DNA of 27,974 nt, from positions 1-27,974 of the forward strand of contig JAQIWT010000216.1 of assembly GCA_034696485.1 (NCBI GenBank), read 5' to 3'. Source of the DNA: Isohypsibius dastychi. Taxonomy: Eukaryota; Tardigrada; Eutardigrada; Parachela; Isohypsibiidae. Positions within the stretch are counted from its first letter, which is position 1. Every line of letters starts with the position of its first letter. A program made the position numbers and the translations under genes. Of the stretch, positions 1 to 9,828 are shown piece after piece. The notes under the pieces were generated by a model. It ran no database searches and had not been told where the DNA came from. It saw only the letters and a program-made list of their open reading frames with translations.

Positions 1-360
1 CGCAACGTATAGCCTGCGTCGACGTATTCGTAGACGTACGCTCGTGACTTGCCACAAAGCTGTATGTCTAAGGCTTTTATGGTTTTTGTCCCCCCGCCCG
101 AGCGGGGGGACCTTCAATCGCATCACAAAAAAATTTGAGATACGAGTGCGTAACCGATCCAAGAAAAGTTCGAGTTGGAAGTTCGAGTAAAAAGAATCTA
201 TTCAGAAATTCTGAATGGAAAAAGTTCGAAAATGACCAAGGGAATAAGTGGGACGCGTAAGTAGGTCACGCGCCTCACTGCGCCTATTGTAATTCCACTC
301 ATGCCCTGTAGGCATGGTAATAATCAACGCGCGGAACTGCCCAAAACACCCAAAAGTGGT
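1..360. other. Non-coding left edge with a G/C hairpin
   Basis: I see no convincing gene here. Positions 88-111 form a hairpin with 10-bp arms (GTCCCCCCGC / GCGGGGGGAC) and a 4-nt loop, preceded by a T run. A similar 'TTTTTGTCCCCCC' motif recurs near 890 and 11065, so this is probably the edge or a fragment of a dispersed repeat rather than a regulatory structure. Confidence 0.4.
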
Positions 361-586
361 AAAACAACCGGAAGTCATAAAAACAACCGGAAGTGACAAA
401 AACAACCGGAAGTCATAAAAACAAACGGAAGTGACAAAAACAACCGAAAGTCATAAAAACAACCGGAAGTGACAAAAACAACCGGAAGTCATACAAACAA
501 CCGGAAATGACAAAAACAACCGGAAGTCATAAAAACAACACGAAGTGACAAAAACAACCGGAAGTCATAAAACGACCGGAAGTGAT
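361..586. repeat. Tandem satellite, 19-bp unit in alternating pairs
   Basis: Twelve consecutive copies of an 18-19 bp unit with core AACAACCGGAAGT. The three bases after the core alternate strictly between CAT and GAC, so the real period is a pair of about 38 bp repeated six times. Each unit contains ACCGGAAGT, which matches the consensus core bound by ETS-family transcription factors; whether anything binds it is inference. The array continues in degenerate form at about 770-875. Confidence 0.9.
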
Positions 587-762
587 ACTTGATAATGATA
601 TTTGATAATTCATATTTCATAGTGCATAATTCATATTTCATAATTCATATTCAATATTTCATATTTCATGATTCATATCTCATATTCAATTATCATAATT
701 CATAATTCATAATTCATATTTATCACAATTCATATTTGATTTTTCATAATTCATAATTCATA
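587..762. repeat. AT-rich tandem repeat (AATTCATATTTCAT type)
   Basis: Low-complexity array of variants of TAATTCATATTTCATA lying between the two blocks of CCGGAAGT repeats. Unit boundaries drift, so it is better described as a degenerate minisatellite than as an ordered satellite. Confidence 0.8.
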
Positions 763-930
763 TGACTCGGAAGTAAGAAAAAAAAGTAGAAGGGACAAAA
801 ACAAGCGGAAGTGAGAAAAAAACAACTGGAAGTCATTAAATAACCGGAAGTGAGAAATATTGACCGGATTATTCGAAAACTTTTTTGTTTTTGTCCCCCC
901 CCCCCCCCCCAAGTGGGGGTCACCGTGACA
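763..930. repeat. Degenerate CCGGAAGT repeats and long C homopolymer
   Basis: Decayed copies of the 19-bp unit (CGGAAGT recurring four to five times) end at a run of C starting near 894, followed by AAGTGGGGGTCACC. The C-run resembles the C-rich arms at 88-111 and 11067-11100, which suggests the same repeat family. Confidence 0.6.
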
Positions 931-1316
931 TCGAGGCAAAACAAGTGCGATGTAGTTTTTACCGGATGACACAACTGATCAGACTGAGTGATAGAAGCAC
1001 AAACAATTAACCACATTCTCAAAAAACTTTTTTTTTACTCTCATGCTTCGTGCTATTTTTACCTGTCAATATCATGGATTCGAATTGTTGGAAGGAAATA
1101 AAAATCTAGTTCTTACTGTGCAAATTCACTACTTTTTCGTCATGACTTCAATAATGGTTTTTTGTTTTAAGGAATAAAAGTATTAGGTATTATAGCTTTT
1201 TGGTGGTGGGGGGCGACAATCTTCCTGAGGAAGTTGACGACCCACGACGCATTCAGGTACAGAAATATACGGCAGAGCAATGTAGGTATTTGAGTCATAA
1301 ACAAGAAAGATTATTA
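931..1316. other. No gene recognised
   Basis: AT-rich sequence with short G/T runs. I see no splice-consistent exon, RNA gene or repeat boundary that I can support. Confidence 0.4.
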
Positions 1317-1467
1317 CTCTAATCTAACGATTTATTGGCTAAGCCAAAAAGAAAATTCATTGTAGAGCGACCGTTGCCGTAGGAGAGGCAGAGAGACAGC
1401 CAGCCACACAGAGGCTTGATCTTGCCTCACTGGTTTTACTTCTTGTTTGGTCAATAAATCGTTAGAG
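1317..1467. mobile_element. Candidate short TIR element (mariner-type MITE)
   Basis: A 151-bp segment with terminal inverted repeats. Positions 1323-1337 (TCTAACGATTTATTG) are the exact reverse complement of 1452-1466. The outer bases CTCTAA/TTAGAG also match if a 5-base duplication at the left end is allowed. Both ends abut TA (1315-1316 and 1468-1469), as expected for a Tc1/mariner target site. It is too short to encode a transposase. The assignment rests on TIR and TA only. Confidence 0.5.
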
Positions 1468-1589
1468 TATGGATCAAATATAAGTTCAGGGGGACAAGAT
1501 GACTGCCCCGAGGCAGTCATAGAAAAAGCCCGCGCTTTTTTTGGGATATTTGATTTGATACAAGGGTAGGGCAGCAGTTGAAGAGTTTG

Positions 1590-2000
1590 TTTGTTCTGAT
1601 GTGCACAGGTTAATTTGCGGTATAAATCCTTCAAAACAGTTGTTCTCGCTGCGCGATACATTATGATTAGATATCAGTGGATTTTTATTACTAGTAATAT
1701 TTTTGTTACTGGCACGCAAGAAAGAATCAGAGTTCTCGAAATTTTCCGAGACTTCATCAAACATTAAGAAGGATAAACTCGACCGCTGAGTGTACTGTAT
1801 AATCTCGACTTCGCCAAAAACTTGTTTCACCTGTTCTTCCTTCACCAAACGTTATACTTACCAAACATCATTTCACCAAAAGATTCAGTGATTAGTTAGT
1901 GAACGAATGTCCCTAACTAGAAATGAAAATTTAACTAAAATTTCAGCGAATATGCGACCACCCTCATAAACAATAATCGATTTCGAACCGTCTTCTATTC
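1590..2000. repeat. Orphan copy of the GPCR 5' flank
   Basis: This segment shares blocks in the same order with the sequence upstream of both GPCR copies: GTGCACAGGTTAAT (about 1600), TTCAAAACAGTTGTT, TTACTAGTAATAT with GCACGCAAGAA, and CACCAAAAGATTCAGTGATTA (about 1872). The equivalents lie at 4590-4930, 6130-6240 and 10975-11040 plus 11640-12150. No receptor sequence is attached here, so it is a relic of the duplicated unit. Confidence 0.7.
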
Positions 2001-2964
2001 TCGTACCCATTCTAAGCAGCCCTGCAGCAGCACTAATAATAAAAGAATTTCCATGTACTATACTGCAGGTGCAGCGACCTGAAAGTTGTTTGATTGATCA
2101 ATTAGCGCAGGAAGACTGGCGGAGCGAGACGGGATACGCTGTTGTTAACAAGTAAAATTTCCTACACGGTTGATCTATTCGAAAACAATATACGGAAAAT
2201 ATTCATTTTCATGGAATCCTTAATTAAAATAAATTTTATTTTAGAACTGGTCATTTGAGAAGAAACAAACTAGAAATCTGGAAGAAAATAACTGGAAAAT
2301 CTGTTGAACTGAAAACGAAAAAAATGCGAAATCTGGAGATTTGCTCGTGTTTCAAATAAAACTGAGCTCGAATATCATCTCTATAATAGTACTCCAGATT
2401 TAGAGATGCAATTTGGTGTCAGTTGTCTGCTTCCGGTATTTCACACTGTTTCCGGTATGAATTTGCACGGTCAGAATCCAATTTCAAAAATATTATGTAT
2501 TGATGCGACGGGAGCGAATATAATAGCCATCGAAAACAGTGGACTCCACGAAAGCTGCCAATCCCGCGAAATAAGCAAAAGAAAAAAAGCAAATTGACAA
2601 GCCAGTGTGTCGCTCCGCTCGCAATGTCAAATAGAGCATCAGTGATTTTTTCGTGATTGGTTGTTGCTGTAGTTGCTAGTTCACTTTTTTTAGGTCTTTC
2701 ATGTTTCGGAATTCGGAATAGGCCGGCTGGAATAACCAATTGTGGTTCAATGTTTTAAATCAGAACTTTGGAATGTTAGATCGTGTGATAACATAACCAT
2801 GCAGAATGATTTCGCTTGTGCGGGTTCTGACTGAGTGGCCAGTGGGCAGTTTGGCTGTGCGGATTAAATCCTGGTGGTGCAGAATAGGTTTTTCTCCTCG
2901 AATATTAAATAGCGGTCAAACTTAAGGTCAGTTTGAGAAAAGCCTCCGGAAAATCCTGCCCAGT
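2001..2964. other. No gene recognised
   Basis: Short open frames on both strands (for example 2419-2739 minus) show no family motif, no signal peptide and no consistent splice sites. I read this as intergenic or degenerate repeat. Confidence 0.4.
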
Positions 2965-4560
2965 GTGCCTAGGCAAGACCGGTGAAGCTGGAGAAGGGTC
3001 ACCTGCACGTTGCGCCTAGTAGAAATTCGTGTTTCAAAACTGTGTAAACCGTTGACGGGTCAACAGAATAACTGACAGATCTGTCAGAGGTGCAATGGAA
3101 AAACAGAAAAACAAGTGAGTGTACCTGTAAGATCGACAGTTCGTGGTGCAGCAGAAAAGTGAGACAGTGAAAAATACAGAGGAATATGGACCAAAAACAA
3201 GTATGAGAGCGCGAGAAGTTGCTCCGGTAATAATAATAGTGGTTTGAGTGAGAATCTTAGTGAATTTGGACCTGATTTCTTATGATGCTGTAATAAAAGC
3301 TAGGCTGAATTAAACTGGACAAAAGAAATTCCCCAATTTGTTTGTGGATTGCTGCGACATTTTGAGCCGACGATGGAAAGATTAGACTCGAATTGGCTTG
3401 TGATTGAGATGGACCAACTTTCACGGAGCTTGACAGCAGAGCTTCTTCCCAACGACTTTGATCTGCTGCTGATTATCGCGGCTCAGTACTATGAAGATGA
3501 TCTGAAAAGGACGACAGCTAAACCTAGACATCAACCCGCGATAATTTATGCTTACTGGAGATGCTGTCACCGTCAACAAGTCGAATATCCGGATCCATAA
3601 ACGGACCAATGGATTGTGCATCCCGATGTGCCCGATGAAAGAGGAGGGGATCTGGATGAGAGTCGACCAGAAGAAGAAAATGGCCAACATGAGCGTCATG
3701 TTGTTACGGCGAACTTGGGCACCTCTTGGCACCATATTTGCAGCAACAGTACTTTGACAACGAGAACACGCGTTTTTGAGGCAGAGTACAAAATATATAA
3801 CCGCGATACTGACAATTGGCACATATTGACCAACTATTACTCCAAGCGTGTGCTTCCAAGGTTGGTTTACTATTGGCCTACAAGCGTACCATGGTGGACC
3901 TGTACCGTAAGATGCACCGATACCAAACAGAGCTGGGATTTGAGTGCTGAGCCCAATGACGCTTGACAGTAGAATTAGCAAAGCGTTGAATTTCCGGTTT
4001 TTCCAAATTGTGCATCTAGTAGGATAGAAGGTGGCGCAAAATCTGCTGATTGCCAGAAACATCTCAATCCAGAATTCCGTATAGCGTGTGGCGATGAAGG
4101 AGTAGATAGTTCCCATACAAAAGGCTTGGTTCTGAAGGATCCCATCGAAAAAATAGCGAGCAATGGTGAATAAGCTGAGTGCGGCATGAATTGCAGCGTA
4201 AACCAAGTTGAGGAATATGGTGAACAGTATCAGAGTACCAGGTCCTTGACGAAGTGTTTTCTTCGATGAAATCGCAATGATCAAGAGTAGGTCCAGAAAA
4301 GCACCACCGGCACATGCCACCACCGAGGTCCAGATAAGAAGATGAAGTTGATGTCTGTTTTCGAGGATCCAACTGGAAAAGCTGGAATTGTTACCCGGAA
4401 AGATTGTCGAGTTTGAATCAGGATGCCATATCGAGATATTCATCGTATGACCTTCTGGAGTCTACGTCTTAGTAAGCATTAACGAGACAAAACTAAGATG
4501 GACGAAATGAATGTCTATGTATGTATTTATATACGAGTTATGTGCATGTACCACAAAGGG
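2965..4560. repeat. Segmental duplication, copy 1 (contains intact GPCR)
   Basis: This block matches 9340-10960 in the same orientation. Shared landmarks are AGACCGG(C/T)GAAG near 2977/9350, GTCAACAGAATAACTGACAGA near 3058/9421, CTTGACAGCAGAGCTTCTT near 3429/9750, the whole receptor body, and the region just 5' of the receptor start. The copies differ by scattered substitutions and small indels, so the duplication is not very recent. Confidence 0.85.
3421..4443 (-). CDS. Seven-transmembrane GPCR (rhodopsin-like, orphan)
   Basis: Uninterrupted 340-residue frame with an ATG start and no intron. The N-terminus (residues 1-32) carries N-glycosylation sequons (NIS, NST, NSS). Hydrophobic segments lie at about 34-58, 68-96, 110-135, 152-176, 197-222, 249-271 and 279-300, giving seven membrane helices. 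Cys109 before helix 3 and Cys188 in the second outer loop can form the usual disulfide. The DRY position is replaced by SRF (residues 133-135, followed by CATFYP), and helix 7 has SPVSINY where NPxxY is expected. These are rhodopsin-family features with altered switch motifs, as in expanded invertebrate orphan or chemosensory receptors. The ligand is unknown. A degraded paralogue lies at 9829-10711, so this is the only intact copy in view. An intron-less frame is compatible with a retrocopy but also with ordinary family expansion. Confidence 0.8.
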   Translation of the reverse strand: MNISIWHPDSNSTIFPGNNSSFSSWILENRHQLHLLIWTSVVACAGGAFLDLLLIIAISSKKTLRQGPGTLILFTIFLNLVYAAIHAALSLFTIARYFFDGILQNQAFCMGTIYSFIATRYTEFWIEMFLAISRFCATFYPTRCTIWKNRKFNALLILLSSVIGLSTQIPALFGIGASYGTGPPWYACRPIVNQPWKHTLGVIVGQYVPIVSIAVIYFVLCLKNACSRCQSTVAANMVPRGAQVRRNNMTLMLAIFFFWSTLIQIPSSFIGHIGMHNPLVRLWIRIFDLLTVTASPVSINYRGLMSRFSCRPFQIIFIVLSRDNQQQIKVVGKKLCCQAP

Positions 4561-5582
4561 AGGGCAACAAATGAGGAATGCGTTCCTTTGTGCACAGGTT
4601 AATGTGTTGAATAAAACCTAATAACAGTTGTTAATTGCGTCGCAAATGATTATCTGATTTTGATGGATCTGAATTACTAATAATATGGCTGCACGCAAGA
4701 AGAAACCTGTTACCCCGAAAATTCGCCAGATTTCATCAAAATGAAAAACTTTGGATAGACTTGACAGCCAAGTGAATCATTTCGATGTTGCCAAAAACTA
4801 ACGTCACCTGTTTTTCCTTTACCAGAAGTTAAAGTCACCAGACATCATTTCACCAAAACATTCAGTGATTACCTAGTCAATGAATGAACGTCACTATACT
4901 AGAAATGAAAATGTTGCCAAAACTGGTACTTCTCAAAAGCTACCGGTCTTTTTGGACCCACTCTCATAATTTAATACCACCGATTCGAATTGATGTCAAG
5001 CCTTGTAAAGACCGCTTTAACAGCACTCCCATTGAAATAATTCCCATCAGCTCGAACGCTATGTCCAATTGAAATAATTCCCATTAGCTCGGACACTATG
5101 TACGCTGAACGATCGTGCAACTTGAACGCAAAAGTTTACTTGGCGTGGCTTCAGCTAATTCTAGTTAGGGAGCGTTTAACTTTCACAATGCTCCCTAATA
5201 TGGAGCATTGTGAAAGTTAAACGCTCGTCTGTCTAAAGATGAAATATTTCGATGAACGCTGTCATATAATTTATTCTCGTGAGTTGAACGCACCATCTGC
5301 CAGGATCCTTAATGTTAAATCATTGTTGCAGTTTACATCGCGAATATGTATTTCCACGCGTCGCTCTTAACATTCCGTGTCTATTGAATTTTCATTTTTG
5401 GAAGAACCGTCATCGCGCGGCAAGAAAACTACGATCCACAAAATGCAAACGCAATACCAAATGACTGTGTTTCTGGCCGCCAAATGTGATCCACAATTAT
5501 GTTTTTATTAGGTAGCACTTGTCAACCCAGCCCTTTCTCGTCACGACATTGCGTCTCATTGCCATCAGGGTGCCTTAACTTA
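4561..5582. repeat. GPCR upstream region; shared flank repeat
   Basis: Non-coding. Blocks here recur in order at 1590-2000, 6120-6830 and 10975-12160; the segment ATCCACAATTATGTTTTTATTAGG with GTCAACCCA near 5490 has partners near 6770 and 11850. It therefore belongs to the duplicated GPCR unit. The 25-bp hairpin at 5170-5226 is unique to this copy. Confidence 0.7.
5170..5226. repeat. Perfect 25-bp inverted repeat with 7-nt loop
   Basis: Positions 5170-5194 are the exact reverse complement of 5202-5226, separated by CTAATAT. A second, overlapping pairing is possible: TTAGGGAGC at 5166-5174 with GCTCCCTAA further right. The corresponding place in the paralogous flank near 6390 has only one arm-like stretch, so the hairpin arose after the duplication. 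Confidence 0.9.
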
Positions 5583-5670
5583 ATATTCATCGTGTGACCT
5601 TTTGGATGTCTACGTCATAGTAAGCATTACCGAGACAAAGATGAACGAAATGCATGTATATTTATTTACT
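5583..5670 (-). pseudogene. Truncated relic of a third GPCR copy (start codon and 5' flank only)
   Basis: The sequence AATATTCATCGTGTGACC matches the complement of the GPCR start (Met-Asn-Ile) plus its 5' flank in the intact gene at about 4436-4460 (GATATTCATCGTATGACC). It is followed by the same run through TCTACGTC, AGTAAGCATTA, CCGAGACAAA and ATGAACGAAATG. The receptor body is absent: the match stops within three codons of the ATG. It records another duplication of the unit that was cut at the start codon. Confidence 0.65.
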
Positions 5671-6119
5671 TTGTTAGGAACTATGGCAGAAAGACAAAGA
5701 TCAGAAAAAGATTTCTGAAGGGATGGAAGATCTAACGTAATGACTTACGAATTGTTGTCTACGGTTTACAGGTCACTGTTGTTCAAGAAAAACACGTACA
5801 CATCGTTCACCAAATTCACTTTATATTAAATTATTTTCTTAAATCAAAACTGCTACTTGTGCAGATCAAAAATACAAAAGCTTTAAGGACGATCAATCTT
5901 GTTCTACTTTTTCAGGGTATTTTTGTTTGACTTTTTAAATGCAAACTGACAGAGGAGTTGAACGGACTGACCCGATTCTTAACCTTCGGTTATATCGAAG
6001 CCATTCACCGTAAAGGGATAAAATAAGACGTTGCTACTTGGATACAACCTTGCGCAAAAATCTCAAGGTGGTCTTGTCAACCGAGTAAATAACGTAGGTT
6101 TAGCAAGATACTAATCTGA
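5671..6119. other. No gene recognised
   Basis: AT-rich intergenic sequence without a supportable frame or repeat boundary. Confidence 0.35.
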
Positions 6120-6830
6120 CCTGTTTTTGCTTCGCCAGGAGTTCAAGTCACCAAACATCATTTCTCAAAGAGATCCGGTGAATAATCAGTGAATGAACGT
6201 CACTATACTGGAAAAGAAAATTTAGCTAAAACTGGTACTTTTCAGGAACCACTTGTCTCTTCTGACCTACCCTCATGATCTAATACCACCACTTGATTTT
6301 CCACACCCATAAACACCGCTAGAACAGGATCCCAACAAAAAATAACTCTAGTTGACTCTAGTCAGGTCAGGAGCCATAACGAAAGCTGAGAGATCGTCTA
6401 TCTAACGATGAACAATTCCGATTAACACAGTCTTATATTTTATTCTGTTTACTTGAACGCATCCTTTACCAGGATCTTCAATATCGAATCATTGTTGTCA
6501 TACATCGCAAATTTATATTTCCCAATGAAAATGTCACAAACCTGTAACTCCGAGACAAAGTCTGAGTTTCATCGACTGAATAGCTGGTTGTTGTACGTAA
6601 TATGTTCTGACATTCCAGCTGAAGCTGACATGAACAATTGTTTTCAAGCACTATTTTCAATCTTACACGCAAGTCGCGAAATTGCGGAGTCATCAAGCGG
6701 CATGAAAATTACGATCCACTAAAAGCGAACGCAATAACAATTAATCGTGTTTATGGCTGCCAAATGCGACCCACAATTAGATTTTAATCGGTGTACTCGT
6801 CAACCCAACCCTTTCCCGTAACGATATCCC
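6120..6830. repeat. GPCR 5'-flank repeat, additional copy
   Basis: Aligns by eye with 4800-5560. Shared blocks include GAATGAACGTCACTATACT, AAAACTGGTACTT, ACCCTCATGATCTAATACCACC, TTGAACGCA(C/T)C with ACCAGGATC, and GACCCACAATTAGATTTT with GTCAACCCAACCCTTT. Small deletions distinguish the copies. There is no receptor body. Confidence 0.75.
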
Positions 6831-7805
6831 ATCACGACGTCCCATTTAAAAGTGTATCAAGAAGAAGGGGGGGGGGACTGAGGCCAGGGCCCATATAAGA
6901 TTTTTCGGACCCAAACACTCGGCCCCATATAAGAAATTTTTTTGCCCCGCATTACTGGCCGCATTTATAAAATCAATTTTTTACCCCGTATAACGTCATT
7001 TATGGGCAAAAAAGCCCGAAAATCACTCAAAAAACACGTTGTTTGGTCAAAATCGTTCATTCTGGCTCCATGGGGCCTGCAGAATTCTTGGATCTTGCAT
7101 CACAATAGCGAGCACATACCGCTGGAAATAAGAATTATTCGCCGCTGGCCCGTTGAAGTTTCAGACCTAGATACACCCATGGTCCTATTGTCGTACTTTC
7201 GTTCACTAGTGGTGCTCAGCTTGATGGATGATACACGGCCGACCTCATCGGTCAATGCTCGGCAGCGAATTAGTTTGTTTTGCCAATGCGGTGTTTATCC
7301 AAAGCGTCGGGTGCGAAAGATACATTGCGAAACGCAGACTGTTGATAACTATGAACAACCACGTTGCTGGTGCGTGTAGCACGTTTTCCGTTGATCGGTT
7401 TAGGGTGCCAAGAGAGAAGAATACAGATCATTGGTTTTTAGCAGATGTTTTCTCTCGAGCTGTGAACTGTGGAAGCTCCTGCTGACCAGGTAGGATGAAA
7501 TGAGCTTGAATATTCCTGAGCACCAAGACGGGTTAGGTGTATTGTACTGGATGCCGTGATAGATTGCTCGAAACGATCCTCACGGTCACCGCAAATCAAC
7601 ACTAACATCCGAAATGTATCAAAAGCTGATCCAGAGACGACAACCTACCACATCGATACCTTAGATGTAATTTGCGAACACCATGAATGCAGCGTGCAGA
7701 AAATGCAGAAAGAAAACCGTCGGTCTGCACCATCATGAAATCGAACATTGCTGATCTTACACACATGAACATGCTGCCCCAATAGTTTTCTACTAAGAGG
7801 CTGAC
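6831..7805. other. No gene recognised; short G-run and degenerate GGCC(C)CATATAAG repeats
   Basis: A G homopolymer lies near 6866-6876. It is followed by three imperfect copies of GGCCCATATAAGATTTTT spaced 35-45 bp apart (about 6887-6985). Open frames at 6942-7379 and 7228-7485 have no recognisable domain and overlap in different frames, so I do not call them genes. Confidence 0.4.
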
Positions 7806-8226
7806 GTTCTCCACCCGAAAACTCGGAATTCAAAGCGAAAAAACACAATCTGTGGGTTTTTTGCACTGATTTTACCTAACCAATGACTCGGTTGGATGTT
7901 GGAAAAAAAGATTACATGGAATGAAGCCATAAATGGCTCTTCCCTTGTTCAGCTCATCCATAAATGGAACCTCGAAGCTACGTTGTTGCTCTGTTTTTGG
8001 TCGGGTCGATCCTGAACCGTAAACTCCACCTGTGAGCGCTGGTTAGCACCGCAAACCAACTGCGGCCACTCTTCTACAAAAAAAGCCGTTTCTCCCTATT
8101 CTCCCTTTTCTCAGCGATGAGCCCTTATTCCCTGTCCAACCGAGTCACTAGTCAGGCAAAATTCAGTGCAAAACACCTACAGCTTGCACTTTTCTGTTCT
8201 GAATTCCTAGTTTTCGGGTGGAGAAC
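7806..8226. repeat. Imperfect inverted repeat, arms of about 91 bp
   Basis: Positions 7806-7896 and 8135-8226 are reverse complements at about 80% identity by eye, with only a one-base length difference in the aligned part. Shared blocks are TCCAACCGAGTCA, CAGTGCAAAA, GAATTCC and TTTTCGGGTGGAGAAC. The arms enclose about 240 bp with no coding potential. Weak similarity continues inward and outward, so the original inverted duplication may have been longer. Confidence 0.75.
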
Positions 8227-9009
8227 ATTGGATTGTGAGATTATTGTATCGGTCGGGAACTTGCTTCAGAGATGTCAAGTTAGCAAGGTTCGGGCTCGTA
8301 AGCATCATGAAAAAGGATTGTTGTTTGCTCATAGTAGTTGGTCAAACACAGTTTTCGTACACATTGCGCAATGGCGTGAACGTGATGCATGATGGAAATG
8401 ACAGACTGACTTGTGCCTACAACTCTCGTTTTCAGGTGCCAGGACCAGAACTATTTTGCAGTCAAACACCAGGACACCTAGTACGAGCTCAGATTAAGTG
8501 ACCGTCAAACTAAATTGTTTGGGTATTTTCAAACATTTATTACCTTCAATCGGCTTTGATGAAGCAATACACGTATCTGCTCGAAGAATTTTTCCATAAA
8601 TATAATAGAACCTGCAATCGCAGAAACTGAATGAATCATTGGATTGGTACAATGTTTTATCATATCCGTTTGATGTCGATTTTCGCGCAAGCGAAAAGGC
8701 CTACTGCAGAAGGTTGAGTAACGGAATTGTAGAAAACATGCTGGAGCTGAATTCGTCTCGAACTATGCGAAAACATATCAAGTTCTCAGAGGAAGGTTCG
8801 ACAATGTCAGCTGTCCGTTCTTTTTCCCGAGTGAACTGAAGGCTGTTTCACTTGTTTCAAACGGAGACGACCATTGATTGCTGTCGAAGAAAAACCTCCC
8901 ATGTGTGCAGTTTGCTCAACTTGAAAGACGGCAGTTCTTTGTATCGAGTGACTTGCATTGGGAAAAGGTCATGTTTCCCAATGTCCACTCAAGAAGCGCA
9001 TTTCTTTCC
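8227..9009. other. No gene recognised
   Basis: Only short overlapping frames without motifs. I see no RNA gene or TIR boundary. Confidence 0.35.
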
Positions 9010-9160
9010 AAACGTAGACTCTCCAGATCATGTTGAGTCCTCTTATGCTAGTTAAAGGAGTGCGACCCATTTCGAAATCAGATTCGAAAACGACAGAGTA
9101 AAAAAATTGGCTTTTTATTTCATAGACTCTCAATTATGTTGCCTCTAGGATAAGTCAGTC
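9010..9160. repeat. Segment duplicated at about 12608-12795
   Basis: Direct repeat. ACGTAGACTCTCCAG near 9014 matches ACGTAGAGTCTCCAG near 12608. The stretch GAAAACGACAGAGTAAAAAAAT, GGCTTTT, TAGACTCTCA, TTGCC and AGGATAA at 9084-9155 matches 12714-12785. It extends the duplicated domain beyond the GPCR units. Confidence 0.65.
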
Positions 9161-9828
9161 ATACGGTAGCCAAATTGTGTCGTCATTAAATCCTGTTTGC
9201 AAATGCCTTTCTCATCTGACAAACTCGATATCGTCCTGCCCTATTTCGGCAGCGGCAAGTATCTTTCTAGATCAAACTCGAGAGGCATGCAAATATGTGA
9301 TGGCCGCTTGTAAAAACGCATGTGTTCCATTGTTGTGCTTAAGCCAGACCGGCGAAGTGGGGCAATTGCACGTTGTGCCCAAGGGAAATTCGTGTATGAA
9401 AACCATTTAAACCGTTGATGGGTCAACAGAATAACTGACAGAGCTGTCAGAGGTGCAGTGGAAAGCTGTCAGAGAAAGCAGAATAAGTGAGTGTACAGTA
9501 TGCGAGGCAGCAGATGAATGAGACAGTGAAAATACAGAAGAATATTGGACCAAGAATAAGCATAAGAACGTGAGAAGTGACTGCGGTAGTAGTCATGGTA
9601 GTCTAGTAGAACTTAACTGGACAAACTGGACAAATCATCTATGGGTCTTTCGGTTCGGTCGCGGACTCCTTACGACATTTTGAGTCCATGATCGAAAATT
9701 CATGTTCGAATTGGCATGAACTTGAGATGACCAACTTGGGATTTCACACAGCTTGACAGCAGAGCTTCTTGCCGATGACCTCGATCTGCTGCTGATTATC
9801 GCGGCTCAGTACTATGAAGATGATCTGA

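Noticed and set aside
361-586. Regularly spaced repeats, considered as a CRISPR array.
   Set aside because: There are no unique spacers; the units abut directly, are only 19 bp long, and the setting is eukaryotic.
6942-7379. 145-residue plus-strand open frame.
   Set aside because: Overlaps low-complexity repeats at its start, has no recognisable motif, and competes with other frames of similar length.
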